From Adhaeribacter aquaticus DSM 16391 (GTDB lineage: Bacteria > Bacteroidota > Bacteroidia > Cytophagales > Hymenobacteraceae), in the NCBI RefSeq assembly GCF_000473365.1, contig NZ_KI421517.1:827363-891362 (forward strand): a stretch of 64,000 bases of DNA, read 5' to 3'. Shown here piece after piece: positions 35,935 to 46,489 of the stretch (positions are counted from its first letter, which is position 1; every line of letters starts with the position of its first letter). Position numbers and translations under genes: made by a program. A model generated the notes under the pieces. The model was not told the origin of the DNA. It did no database searches and was given only the letters and a program-made list of their open reading frames with translations.

Positions 35935-38382
35935 ATGGTAGTTTTAAAATTTGGTGGTTCTTCGGTTAGCACCCCGGAAAACATATTAAAGGTTCTGGAT
36001 GTAGTTAAGTCGCACGCCTCCATTAAACAAATGGCAGTAGTGGTATCGGCTTTTGGCGGACTAACGGACCACCTGATTCACGCCAGTAAATTAGCCGAAA
36101 AGGGCGATGACAGTTTCCGGCAAGAATTAAAAAATATAGAAGAACGTCATTTGACGTCTGTTAAAGAACTTATTCATGCCAAACACCAAAGCTCTATTAT
36201 TGCTAATATAAAGTTCATGCTTAATGAACTGGAAGACATCATGCAAGGTGTTTTTCTGGTAAAAGAGCTTAGTTTAAAAACGTTAGATTTTATTTTAAGC
36301 TTCGGCGAGCGCTTATCATCATATATTGTAGCCGAAACTTTTAAAGAAAATGGTTTACCGGCAGCGGCTGTAGATTATCGTAATTTTATTGTTACTGACA
36401 GAAACTTTGGGAATGCTAAAGTAAACTTTGAAGTTTCCAACGAAAACATTCGCCGCCGCTTTGCCAATAACGAGGAACTGCTGGTAATTCCTGGCTTTGT
36501 TTCTACTACTGAATACGGCGAAACTTCTACTTTAGGAAGAGGCGGCTCTGACTATACGGCTGCTATTGTTGCCGCGGCAGTAGATGCCTCTACCCTGGAA
36601 ATCTGGACCGATGTTAGTGGCATGATGACGGCTGATCCGCGCCGGGTAAAACGCGCTATCCCTATTGAAGAACTTTCTTACGAGGAAGCCATGGAGCTTT
36701 CTTATTTTGGAGCGAAAATTATTTATCCGCCAACCATTCAGCCGGCTCTTACCAAGCACATACCAATCCGCCTGAAAAACACCTTTGCCCCAGATGCTTT
36801 TGGCACTTTAATTTCTCAAGACCCAAGAAGCAGTGAAGCACCGGTAAGAGGTATTTCTTCTATCCAAAACATTGTTTTGCTTACTATATCGGGAGCAGGT
36901 ATGGTGGGAGCCTCCGGTATTGCCATGCGTTTCTTTGGGGCTTTAGGTCGCAGAGGTGTAAACGTAATTTTAATTACCCAAGCCTCTTCCGAGCACTCTA
37001 TCAGTGTTGGTATTAACCAGAACGACGCCACCCGGGCTCAGCAAGCCGTTGATGAAGAATTTCAATTAGAAATTCAGGCGGGCATTGTAGATCCGGTACA
37101 AGTAGAGCAGAACTTGGCTATTATAGCTTTGGTTGGTCAGAACATGAAAAATAGCCCGGGTATAGCGGGGAAACTATTCAGTGCGTTAGGGCAAAATGGC
37201 ATCAATATTATGGCCATTGCGCAAGGCACTTCGGAGCTTAATATCTCTTGTGTTATCCAAAAGAAAGACGAAGACAAAGCTCTAAATACCATACATGAGG
37301 CTTTCTTCCTGTCCGAAACCAAAACGCTGCACCTTTTTGTAGTGGGTACGGGTACAGTTGGCGCTACTTTACTAAAACAAATAAGCAATCAGGCTCCTTA
37401 TTTATACAAAGCACATAATATAGATATCCGCTTGATTGGTTTGGCTAATACCAAAACCGCTGTATTTAACGAAGCAGGTATTGATTTACCTTTCTGGCGC
37501 GAAACATTGGATCGTGCTGAACAGAAGTCCAACATTGAAACCTTTGTTGATAAAATATTAGAACTGAATTTACCTAATGCGGTTTTCGTGGACTGTACCG
37601 CCAATGCAGAAGTTGCTACGGTTTATAGATCTTTATTAAGCAAAAGTGTATCAGTTGTAACACCTAATAAGATTGCGGCATCCGGTAATTACCATACCTA
37701 TAAGGAACTGAAAAATATTGCAGCCAAACGGGGTGCTAAGTTTTTATATGAAACCAACGTAGGTGCGGGCTTACCAATCATCAGCACGCTTACCGACTTA
37801 ATTCGGAGCGGGGATAAAGTTCTGAAAATTGAAGGTATCTTCTCCGGAACTATGAACTACTTATTTAATACCGTGAGTGCCGAGAAAAAGCTAAGCACGG
37901 TAGTACAGGAAGCCATGGACTTAGGCTATGCCGAACCAGATCCGCGGATTGATTTAAGTGGTAAAGATGTAGCTCGTAAGATATTAATTTTGGCCCGTGA
38001 AACCGGTGAAAACCTGGAACTGGAAGATGTAAATATCAAACCTTTCTTACCAGCCAACTGCTTAGCTGATGGGCCAATGGATGAGTTCTGGGCCAACCTG
38101 CGGAGCTACGAAGATACTTTTGAGGCACAACGTGCCGAGGTAGAAAAGCAAGGCAAAGGGTACCGCTTAATTGCATCCTGGGAAGACGGCAAAGCTCGCA
38201 TTGAATTACGGGAGATTGAAAAAGGCCATCCATTCTATTCCGTTTCGGGCAGCGATAACATTATCCTGTTTACAACAGAGCGCTATAAAGTGCAACCGTT
38301 AATTGTTAAGGGTTCTGGTGCCGGTGCCGAAGTAACCGCGGCCGGGGTATTTGCCGACATAATTCGAATTGCCAACAAATAA
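35935..38382 (+). CDS. thrA: Bifunctional aspartate kinase / homoserine dehydrogenase I
   Basis: Catalyses the first and third steps of threonine synthesis: aspartate phosphorylation and aspartate-semialdehyde reduction to homoserine. Residues about 1-290 are the kinase (VVLKFGGSSVSTPENI; TTEYGETSTLGRGGSDYTAA). Residues 310-460 hold two ACT domains (LTISGAGMVGASGIAMRFF; ALVGQNMKNSPGIAGKLF). Residues 465-815 are the dehydrogenase (VVGTGTVGATLL; TPNKIAASGN; EGIFSGTMNYLF). At 815 residues it matches ThrA. It starts the plus-strand thr-leu cluster and diverges from ilvD. Confidence 0.95.
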   Translation: MVVLKFGGSSVSTPENILKVLDVVKSHASIKQMAVVVSAFGGLTDHLIHASKLAEKGDDSFRQELKNIEERHLTSVKELIHAKHQSSIIANIKFMLNELEDIMQGVFLVKELSLKTLDFILSFGERLSSYIVAETFKENGLPAAAVDYRNFIVTDRNFGNAKVNFEVSNENIRRRFANNEELLVIPGFVSTTEYGETSTLGRGGSDYTAAIVAAAVDASTLEIWTDVSGMMTADPRRVKRAIPIEELSYEEAMELSYFGAKIIYPPTIQPALTKHIPIRLKNTFAPDAFGTLISQDPRSSEAPVRGISSIQNIVLLTISGAGMVGASGIAMRFFGALGRRGVNVILITQASSEHSISVGINQNDATRAQQAVDEEFQLEIQAGIVDPVQVEQNLAIIALVGQNMKNSPGIAGKLFSALGQNGINIMAIAQGTSELNISCVIQKKDEDKALNTIHEAFFLSETKTLHLFVVGTGTVGATLLKQISNQAPYLYKAHNIDIRLIGLANTKTAVFNEAGIDLPFWRETLDRAEQKSNIETFVDKILELNLPNAVFVDCTANAEVATVYRSLLSKSVSVVTPNKIAASGNYHTYKELKNIAAKRGAKFLYETNVGAGLPIISTLTDLIRSGDKVLKIEGIFSGTMNYLFNTVSAEKKLSTVVQEAMDLGYAEPDPRIDLSGKDVARKILILARETGENLELEDVNIKPFLPANCLADGPMDEFWANLRSYEDTFEAQRAEVEKQGKGYRLIASWEDGKARIELREIEKGHPFYSVSGSDNIILFTTERYKVQPLIVKGSGAGAEVTAAGVFADIIRIANK

Positions 38383-38394
38383 ACTAGCGCCAAG

Positions 38395-38572
38395 TCAAGG
38401 ACTGATAATCCACTGATAGGTTATATAAATTCACTGTTGGGAGCTTTTTCGCTCCCAACAGTGAATAAAAATTAAAAAGTGCTTTTCTAAAGTTTCGGAA
38501 GAGCCGGGAGTCGGTTAATCAACTCTCCAACTATTTAGATACAACCGTGGACTGTAGTCTATGGGTTATCGA
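38395..38572. repeat. Intergenic repeat units and 15-base hairpin before thrB
   Basis: AAGGACTGATAATCCACTGATAGG (near 38396-38420, shown in part) and GTGGACTGTAGTCTATGGG (38547-38565) resemble the units in the ilvC-ilvA gap. Between them lies a perfect 15-base stem, 38430-38444 with 38451-38465, with loop TTTTTC and no T-run after it, so it is not a normal terminator. Confidence 0.5.
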
Positions 38573-38579
38573 TAAAAAA

Positions 38580-39506
38580 ATGAAAGAAAGTATCAGAGTT
38601 TTCTCGCCGGCAACTGTAGCCAATGTGGCTTGTGGGTTTGATGTACTGGGTTTTGCCCTGGAAAGTCCGGGTGACGAAATTGAAGTGCGTAAAAAAGATG
38701 AACCTGGTTTTACAGTAATTAATAAAACTAAAGACACGGTTTTTCCTGCTGACGTAAATAAAAATACAGCTGTAGTGTCGTTGCAAGCTTATTTACAGCA
38801 TATAGGCTCCGACCAAGGATTTGAAATCACTTTTCATTCTAAAATTAAACCGGGATCTGGGATTGGTTCCAGCTCTGCCAGTGCCGCCGCCAGTGTATTT
38901 GCAGTAAATGAGTTATTAGGTAACCCACTTAAACAAATAGACTTGGTACAATTTGCCATGCAAGGCGAAAAAGCCGCAGCCGGCGTAGCACACGCCGATA
39001 ATGTGGCACCTGCTATTTTAGGAGGCTTTGTTTTAGTCCGCAGTTACGCACCTTTAGATCTTATTGAAATTCCTTTCCCGGATGATTTATATTGTACCAT
39101 AATACATCCGCAAATAGAAGTAAAAACGGAGGATGCCCGGAAAATTCTACGAAAAGGGATCACGCTGAAAGATGCCGTTACGCAATGGGGCAATATAGCT
39201 GGTTTAATCGCTGGTTTAATGAAAGGTGACCATGCGTTAATTGGTCGGTCCTTAACAGATGTCATCATAGAACCCATTCGTTCTATGTTAATTCCTGGTT
39301 ACGATGCGGTTAAAGAAGCAGCTATGCAGGCTGGTGCTTTAGGGGGCAGTATTTCCGGATCAGGACCTTCTATGTTTGCCTTAAGCAGCTCTGAGGAAAC
39401 AGCTATAAAAGTAGCTAAGGCCATGAAAGAGACTTTTAGTAAATATGAAATTGAGAATCACAGTTATGTGAGCAAAATCAATAAACAAGGCCCCAAAGTT
39501 TTGTAA
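38580..39506 (+). CDS. thrB: Homoserine kinase (GHMP kinase)
   Basis: Phosphorylates homoserine to O-phosphohomoserine for threonine synthase. FSPATVANVACGFDVLGFAL opens the protein (about 7-26). The ATP-binding GHMP motif is KPGSGIGSSSASAAASVFAVN (about 89-109), and GGSISGSGPSMFAL lies near 255-268. I start at the ATG at 38580, giving 308 residues, the usual length. The in-frame GTG at 38547 lies in a dispersed intergenic repeat and adds 11 unrelated residues. It is about 200 bases after thrA and before thrC. Confidence 0.94.
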   Translation: MKESIRVFSPATVANVACGFDVLGFALESPGDEIEVRKKDEPGFTVINKTKDTVFPADVNKNTAVVSLQAYLQHIGSDQGFEITFHSKIKPGSGIGSSSASAAASVFAVNELLGNPLKQIDLVQFAMQGEKAAAGVAHADNVAPAILGGFVLVRSYAPLDLIEIPFPDDLYCTIIHPQIEVKTEDARKILRKGITLKDAVTQWGNIAGLIAGLMKGDHALIGRSLTDVIIEPIRSMLIPGYDAVKEAAMQAGALGGSISGSGPSMFALSSSEETAIKVAKAMKETFSKYEIENHSYVSKINKQGPKVL

Positions 39507-39520
39507 GTAGCCCATGATAT

Positions 39521-39549
39521 ATTGTTAGTTTTTTTTCACTGCTAACAAT
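39521..39549 (+). promoter_or_regulatory. Hairpin in the thrB-thrC gap
   Basis: ATTGTTAG (39521-39528) pairs with CTAACAAT (39542-39549). The T-run lies in the loop rather than after the stem, so this is not a standard terminator. Confidence 0.4.
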
Positions 39550-39678
39550 TAATCAAGTCTAACTTAGTTTTATTGTAGATTATCACGATCAAATAAAGAA
39601 TAAAATATTTAACAAGTAGTGCTGGTTGTTTAGATCTAGCTAAAACGAAAACCATCACTTACTACTAACTACTTAATA

Positions 39679-40980
39679 ATGTCTTTTTATAGTACCAATA
39701 AGCAAACCCCAGTTGTAAGCTTAAAAGAAGCGGTGGTAAAAGGCCTGGCCGATGATAATGGTTTATTCATGCCTTCCCAGATTCCGCAGTTACCTGCTTC
39801 CTTCTTTGAAAATATTGAACAGCTTTCCTTATCGGAAATTTCGCTGGAAGTAGCCGCCACTTTGCTGAAGGATGAGATAAGCAAAGAAGAACTGCGAACA
39901 ATTGTAGAAGATAGCATGAACTTTGAAATCCCGGTGGTAAATGTTCATGACAACATCTACTCACTGGAGTTATTTCATGGTCCTACGCATGCTTTTAAAG
40001 ATGTGGGGGCTCGTTTTATGGCGCGCTTATTGGCTCATTTTACTCAGGAAAGCAAGAAGCAGCTTACGGTTTTGGTGGCTACTTCCGGCGATACCGGCAG
40101 TGCCGTAGCCGCTGGTTTCCTAGGTGTACCCAATATTAACGTAGTTATCCTTTACCCAAGCGGAAAAGTTAGCGATATCCAGGAAAAACAATTAACCACG
40201 CTGGGTCAAAACATTACTGCACTGGAGATTGATGGCACTTTTGATGATTGCCAGTACCTGGTAAAAAAGGCCTTTCTGGATAAAGAATTAAACCAGAAGA
40301 TGCAGTTAACATCGGCAAACTCTATTAATATTGCCCGGTTAATTCCGCAATCCTTCTATTACCACTATGCCTATTCGCAAGTAAAAGCACAAGGCAAACC
40401 TGTTGTTTTTGCTACACCTAGCGGAAACTTCGGAAATATTACCGGTGGTTTACTAGCCAAGCGCATGGGGTTACCTATTCATAAATTTATTGCTGCTACT
40501 AACCGTAACGATATTGTGCCTGCTTATTTGCAATCTGGTCACTTTATTCCCCGGCCATCAGAGCATACCATTTCCAATGCGATGGACGTTGGAAACCCAA
40601 GCAACTTTGCCCGGATGATGGATATGTACGACAACTCGCTGGAAAAAATTCGGGAAGAAATAATTGGCTACCGTTTTACCGATGAAGAAACCCGTCAGTT
40701 AATGCAGGAAGTTTACCAGCAATTTGGTTATACCTTAGATCCGCATGGAGCTATTGGTTATGGCGCATTAAAAGATTACTTAAAGGACAACCAAGAGCTA
40801 ACAGGCATTTTCTTAGAAACAGCCCACCCGGCTAAGTTTATAGACGTGGTAGAAGAAACTATAAATAAAAAAATAGAAATACCTGCCAATTTAAAACGCC
40901 TCCTGGAGAAAAAGAAAGAATCTATAAAAATGAGCATAGAATACGAAGGGCTCAAAAATTTTTTATTGGCTAAGGTTTAA
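39679..40980 (+). CDS. thrC: Threonine synthase
   Basis: PLP enzyme converting O-phosphohomoserine to threonine. The PLP lysine is Lys107 in HGPTHAFKDVGARFMARL. VATSGDTGSAVAAGF (about 135-149) and TPSGNFGNITGGLLAKRMG (about 250-268) are family blocks. At 433 residues it belongs to the ThrC class of E. coli length. The N-terminal GLADDNGLFMPSQIP is also characteristic. It follows thrB by 172 bases on the same strand, and its product feeds IlvA. Confidence 0.94.
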   Translation: MSFYSTNKQTPVVSLKEAVVKGLADDNGLFMPSQIPQLPASFFENIEQLSLSEISLEVAATLLKDEISKEELRTIVEDSMNFEIPVVNVHDNIYSLELFHGPTHAFKDVGARFMARLLAHFTQESKKQLTVLVATSGDTGSAVAAGFLGVPNINVVILYPSGKVSDIQEKQLTTLGQNITALEIDGTFDDCQYLVKKAFLDKELNQKMQLTSANSINIARLIPQSFYYHYAYSQVKAQGKPVVFATPSGNFGNITGGLLAKRMGLPIHKFIAATNRNDIVPAYLQSGHFIPRPSEHTISNAMDVGNPSNFARMMDMYDNSLEKIREEIIGYRFTDEETRQLMQEVYQQFGYTLDPHGAIGYGALKDYLKDNQELTGIFLETAHPAKFIDVVEETINKKIEIPANLKRLLEKKKESIKMSIEYEGLKNFLLAKV

Positions 40981-41081
40981 TTCTGGAGGCTGCCAAAAAA
41001 CAAATTTTATAATTAACTTTATCTATAACTTGCTAACTTGTAAAAATATAGTAGCAGTAATAGTATTAAATAGTAATTCTC

Positions 41082-42260
41082 ATGAGTGATAAAGTCCATA
41101 TCTTCGACACGACGCTACGCGACGGAGAACAAGTCCCCGGCTGTCAGTTGAATACCCGTGAAAAGATTGAAGTAGCTTTGGCTTTAGAGGAGTTAGGAGT
41201 AGATATCATTGAAGCTGGCTTCCCTATCTCAAGCCCGGGCGACTTTACGTCAATAGTAGAAATTTCCAAGGCCGTTTCGAACCCAACGATATGTGCTTTA
41301 ACCCGTGCTATTAAAGGTGATATTGATGTGGCGGTTGAATCTTTGAAATATGCGAAACGCAAACGGATTCACACCGGTATTGGCGCCTCTGATATGCACA
41401 TCCAGTATAAATTTAACTCTACCCGCGAAGAAGTTTTAGAACGGGGTGTATCCGCCGTAAAATATGCCAAGCAATTTGTAGAAGATATTGAGTTTTATGC
41501 AGAAGATGCCGGCCGTGCTGATTTGCCTTTCCTGGCGCAGATGATTGAAGCTGTGATTGCCGCTGGTGCTACTGTAGTTAACATTCCCGATACCACAGGT
41601 TATTGCCTTCCTTGGGAATATGGTGCCAAAATTAAATACCTGAAAGAAAACGTTAAGAATATAGATAAAGCCATTATTTCGGTTCATTGCCACAACGATT
41701 TAGGTTTAGCAACCGCTAATTCTGTATCCGGAGTTATGAACGGCGCCCGCCAGATTGAATGTACCATTAACGGTATTGGCGAACGGGCTGGTAACACCTC
41801 GCTGGAAGAAGTGGTAATGATTATGAAAAGCCATAAAGAATTGGCTTTAAATACTGGTGTTAATTCCCAACGCATTTACCCTACCAGTCGCCTGGTTTCC
41901 CGCCTGATGCGCATGCGCGTTCAGCCAAATAAAGCTATTGTAGGAGATAATGCTTTTGCCCACTCTTCTGGTATTCACCAGGATGGTTTTCTGAAACACC
42001 GCGAGACTTATGAAGTAATCGATCCGCATGATGTGGGGGTAGCTGATTCTTCTATTGTATTAACGGCCCGCAGCGGCCGGGCTGCCTTGAAACACCGCAT
42101 GGAAAATCTAGGCTATATTATTAATAAAGAAGAGCTTGATGAAATTTATCAGGATTACTTAGTGTTAGCAGATGAGGTAAAGGTTGTTAACGACGACCAT
42201 CTGGGTGTACTTTACCAAAAAATTGAGATTAAAAAAGAAAACGCCGGAATTAAAAGTTAA
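41082..42260 (+). CDS. leuA: 2-isopropylmalate synthase, short form
   Basis: Condenses acetyl-CoA with 2-ketoisovalerate, the first leucine-specific step. The DRE-TIM barrel begins [16 protein letters not shown] (about 8-23, metal and catalytic Arg/Asp/Glu). It continues with [17 protein letters not shown] (metal-binding His-x-His) and [17 protein letters not shown]. The accessory subdomain has [18 protein letters not shown]. It ends at 392 residues, without the roughly 130-residue C-terminal LeuA_dimer regulatory domain of the E. coli enzyme. leuC and leuD follow at 8 and 6 bases. Citramalate or homocitrate synthase activity is possible but unlikely in this context. Confidence 0.9.
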   Translation: MSDKVHIFDTTLRDGEQVPGCQLNTREKIEVALALEELGVDIIEAGFPISSPGDFTSIVEISKAVSNPTICALTRAIKGDIDVAVESLKYAKRKRIHTGIGASDMHIQYKFNSTREEVLERGVSAVKYAKQFVEDIEFYAEDAGRADLPFLAQMIEAVIAAGATVVNIPDTTGYCLPWEYGAKIKYLKENVKNIDKAIISVHCHNDLGLATANSVSGVMNGARQIECTINGIGERAGNTSLEEVVMIMKSHKELALNTGVNSQRIYPTSRLVSRLMRMRVQPNKAIVGDNAFAHSSGIHQDGFLKHRETYEVIDPHDVGVADSSIVLTARSGRAALKHRMENLGYIINKEELDEIYQDYLVLADEVKVVNDDHLGVLYQKIEIKKENAGIKS

Positions 42261-42268
42261 TAGTAAGA

Positions 42269-43684
<1,416 letters not shown>

Positions 43685-43690
43685 TACGAC

Positions 43691-44323
43691 ATGGAAAAAT
43701 TTGTAAAAATAACCTCAACGGCAGTTCCGTTACCGATAGAAGATATTGATACCGACCAGATTATTCCGGCTCGTTTTCTGAAAGCTACTACCCGCGATGG
43801 CTTCGGAGATAACCTGTTCCGCGACTGGCGTTATGACAACCAAAATAGCCCTAAGGCTGATTTTGTACTTAACAATCCTAACTACAGTGGCCAGATATTG
43901 GTAGCAGGCAAAAACTTTGGTTGTGGTTCCAGCCGCGAACATGCTGCTTGGGCCATTGCCGATTATGGTTTTAAAGTAGTTATTTCCAGCTTCTTCGCCG
44001 ATATTTTTAAAGGCAATGCGCTAAACAATGGTTTGTTACCTGTTCAGGTTTCGGATGCATTTTTAGCCGTTGTTTTAGAGCATATTTTTGCTGACAGAAA
44101 TACACAACTGGAAGTAGATCTGGAAACACAAACTGTAACGATTGCAGGCACTGCTATTTCCGAAAAGTTTGAAATAAATCAGTACAAGAAAACTTGCTTA
44201 ATTAATGGCTATGATGATATTGATTATCTACTAGCGTTAAGAGATAAAATTGAAGCTTACGAAAAAACCAGCAAATATTTAAGCTTAGTCGGCTTAAACC
44301 AGGAGCAGGAAATTGAAGCTTAA
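43691..44323 (+). CDS. leuD: 3-isopropylmalate dehydratase, small subunit
   Basis: Swivelling-domain partner of Leu[15 protein letters not shown] (about 18-31) and [15 protein letters not shown] (about 75-89, substrate-binding loop) are diagnostic. Length 210 fits the E. coli-type LeuD (about 200) rather than the short archaeal form. It is the last gene of the thr-leu array and ends before a strong terminator. Confidence 0.95.
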   Translation: MEKFVKITSTAVPLPIEDIDTDQIIPARFLKATTRDGFGDNLFRDWRYDNQNSPKADFVLNNPNYSGQILVAGKNFGCGSSREHAAWAIADYGFKVVISSFFADIFKGNALNNGLLPVQVSDAFLAVVLEHIFADRNTQLEVDLETQTVTIAGTAISEKFEINQYKKTCLINGYDDIDYLLALRDKIEAYEKTSKYLSLVGLNQEQEIEA

Positions 44324-44342
44324 TTTTAAGCTACTAAATAGT

Positions 44343-44374
44343 AAAAAGCCAGTTCATTAAGAACTGGCTTTTTT
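44343..44374 (+). terminator. Rho-independent terminator after leuD
   Basis: AAAAAGCCAGTTC (44343-44355) and GAACTGGCTTTTT (44361-44373) form a perfect stem around a 5-base loop and run into T. Confidence 0.9.
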
Positions 44375-44580
44375 GTTACCCACAGGTTAGTTTATCCATG
44401 TAAAAGCACCTTCAAAACCAAACTGGCCATATCTAAATACCTTTTGTTAAACGTCCTGCTCTTTTGTTTCTGCAATAGCTAACTTCAGCAATTTCTACCT
44501 TTTAAATTTAGTTAAAACATAACCTCCCCCAAACCATTGCTCGTACTCTAGCATTTTAACTGAAATTTAAAAAGAGGACG

Positions 44581-45660
44581 ATGACAGAACTGCTAGAAAG
44601 AGTTTACCTTCGAAATACTGTTCAAGATTACCTAATTGCCCTGGGTATAATTCTTTTGGGCTTTATTGCAACAAATGTTATTAAGCGAGTTGTATTAACC
44701 CGCGTAATCCGCTGGACCAGCCGCACAACCACTCATATAGATGACTTTATTGTATCCAGTATTAATCGGTTTGGCATTCCGGCCTTTTACATAACTGCCG
44801 TTTATATTGGTATAAACTACCTTACCTTAACTCTACGGCTGCAAAATATCTTCAGAATTGCCATAACAGTTGCCGTTACCTTTCTTATCATCAGGTTAAT
44901 TTCCTCAACCATCCTGCTAGTCCTGAAAGCATATGTAAGGCATCAGGACAATGGTATTGAGAAGGTAAAGCAGCTGGGTGGCATCATGCTAATCATCAAC
45001 ATAATCGTTTGGGGAATAGGCCTTCTGTTCCTATTCGATAATTTAGGTTATGATGTTACCGCTATTATTGCCGGTCTGGGAATTGGGGGTATTGCTATTG
45101 CATTAGCCGCTCAGAATATACTGGGTGACTTATTTAACTACTTTGTCATTTTCTTTGACCGACCTATTGAAACCGGTGATTTTATAGTGGTGGACGAAAA
45201 AAATGGGATTGTAGATTATATTGGCATCAAAACCACTCGTGTAAAAACTTTATCCGGGGAACAACTGGTATTTTCTAACAGCGACCTGATGAACTCCCGC
45301 ATTCATAATTTTAAGCGGATGGAACAACGCCGGATTGTTTTTAAGCTTGGGGTAACCTATCAAACTTCTTTGGATAACATCAAACGAATTCCGCAAATAA
45401 TCAAAAGTGTAATTGAAGAACAAAGCCCCGTGCGGTTCGACAGGTCCCACTTTCAGGCCTACGGCGACTCCAGCTTGGATTTTGAAACCGTGTATTTTAT
45501 ACTTGATCCGGAATACAATAAATATATGGATATTCAGCAGGCCATAAACATCCGGATCTTTGAAGAATTTGAAAAATCAGGTGTTGATTTTGCTTATCCT
45601 ACCCGCACCCTATTCTTATCAGCCCAGCATACAGAAGACAAAAATAATTTAAAAAAATAA
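44581..45660 (+). CDS. Small-conductance mechanosensitive channel (MscS family)
   Basis: Inner-membrane channel that opens under membrane tension. Four hydrophobic segments lie at about residues 17-36, 60-80, 88-117 and 135-160. The pore helix is GLGIGGIAIALAAQNILGDLFNYFVIFF (about 163-190), and the MscS beta domain follows (RPIETGDFIVVDEKNGIVDYIGIKTTRV). A C-terminal alpha/beta domain ends near 345. At 359 residues it is slightly longer than E. coli MscS (286) because of extra N-terminal TM helices. Monocistronic. Confidence 0.92.
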   Translation: MTELLERVYLRNTVQDYLIALGIILLGFIATNVIKRVVLTRVIRWTSRTTTHIDDFIVSSINRFGIPAFYITAVYIGINYLTLTLRLQNIFRIAITVAVTFLIIRLISSTILLVLKAYVRHQDNGIEKVKQLGGIMLIINIIVWGIGLLFLFDNLGYDVTAIIAGLGIGGIAIALAAQNILGDLFNYFVIFFDRPIETGDFIVVDEKNGIVDYIGIKTTRVKTLSGEQLVFSNSDLMNSRIHNFKRMEQRRIVFKLGVTYQTSLDNIKRIPQIIKSVIEEQSPVRFDRSHFQAYGDSSLDFETVYFILDPEYNKYMDIQQAINIRIFEEFEKSGVDFAYPTRTLFLSAQHTEDKNNLKK

Positions 45661-45754
45661 GGTTTGCCAAGGCTATGATAGTTTGCCTTATAAAAAAGCC
45701 AAAGCTGTTTTATCATATAAAGTTATGTAATCGATCTTTTAAAATTAAAGACAT

Positions 45755-45787
45755 AAAAAAAGGCAGCTTAAAAAAGCTGCCTTTTTT
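45755..45787. terminator. Bidirectional terminator
   Basis: AAAAAAGGCAGCTT near 45755-45769 pairs with AAGCTGCCTTTTTT (45774-45787). It has A/T runs on both sides and lies between two convergent genes. Confidence 0.85.
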
Positions 45788-45802
45788 ATAAAATACTTAA
45801 AA

Positions 45803-46489
45803 TTACCTGGCTGTTGTAGAAGCACCGGTAGTAGTTGTGCCACTAGTTGTGCCGCCGGAAGTAGTACCCATAGTACCCCCTGCTGTTGTACCCATGCCGC
45901 CAGCACCTGAAGTAGTTCCGGTGGTAGTGGTACCAGCGGTGGTTCCCATTGTAGTTCTACCGGAAGTAGTTCCTGCTGTTGTACCCATACCTCCAGCCGT
46001 AGTACCGGCAGTTGTACCCATACCACCGGCTGTTGTGCCGGTTGTGGTTCTTCCAGATGTAGTTCCCGCAGTAGTACCCATTGTTCTTCCGGAAGTTGTT
46101 CCTGCTGTAGTTCTTCCTGAAGTTGTTCTACCAGCTGTTGTCCCAGCAGTAGTACCGCTGGTGCTTCCGCCCCTCATTGTTCCGGAAGTAGTACCAGACG
46201 TAGTTCCACCCCGATTTGTACCTGAAGTAGAACCAGTCATAGCGCCACTACCTGCACCTGAAGTAGTACCCGCTGTTGTTCCAGCAGTTGTTCTTCCTGT
46301 GGTAGTTCCGGAGGTGGTACCAGAAGTACTTCCGGAGGCGCTACCGCCAGCGGCACCTGAAGTACTGCCACCAGTAGTTTGGGCAGGCTGTTCTGCCCAA
46401 AAATTCCCTTCAGTATTGGCTGATGCTAAGAATATGGCGGAAGGAAACATTATCGCTGCCGCTACTGCTGAAATCCATTTCTTTTTCAT
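45803..46489 (-). CDS. Secreted Gly/Thr/Ser-rich repeat protein
   Basis: A 228-residue protein with a good signal peptide (MKKKWISAVAAAIMFPSAIFLASA), then NTEGNFWAEQPAQ and about 190 residues built from degenerate units such as GTTAGTTSGRTT, GGMGTTAGT and STSGTTSG. No other domain is present. The frame choice is fixed by the signal peptide; other frames are open across the repeat only because of its composition. Possibly an extracellular or surface, glycosylatable or intrinsically disordered protein. The repeat length probably varies between strains. Function unknown. Confidence 0.65.
   Translation of the reverse strand: MKKKWISAVAAAIMFPSAIFLASANTEGNFWAEQPAQTTGGSTSGAAGGSASGSTSGTTSGTTTGRTTAGTTAGTTSGAGSGAMTGSTSGTNRGGTTSGTTSGTMRGGSTSGTTAGTTAGRTTSGRTTAGTTSGRTMGTTAGTTSGRTTTGTTAGGMGTTAGTTAGGMGTTAGTTSGRTTMGTTAGTTTTGTTSGAGGMGTTAGGTMGTTSGGTTSGTTTTGASTTAR
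45820..46370. repeat. Tandem degenerate coding repeat
   Basis: Plus-strand text consists of recurring GTAGTACC, GTTGTTCC and CCGGAAGT words with 12-36-base periodicity, all within the secreted repeat-protein gene. Copies differ at third positions. Confidence 0.65.

Noticed and set aside
38547-38579. GTG start 11 codons upstream for thrB
   Set aside because: The extra codons come from a dispersed intergenic repeat and are not homoserine-kinase-like; the ATG at 38580 fits the family.
45820-46370. CRISPR-like periodic sequence
   Set aside because: Units are short, degenerate and uninterrupted by spacers, and translate as Gly/Thr/Ser repeats.
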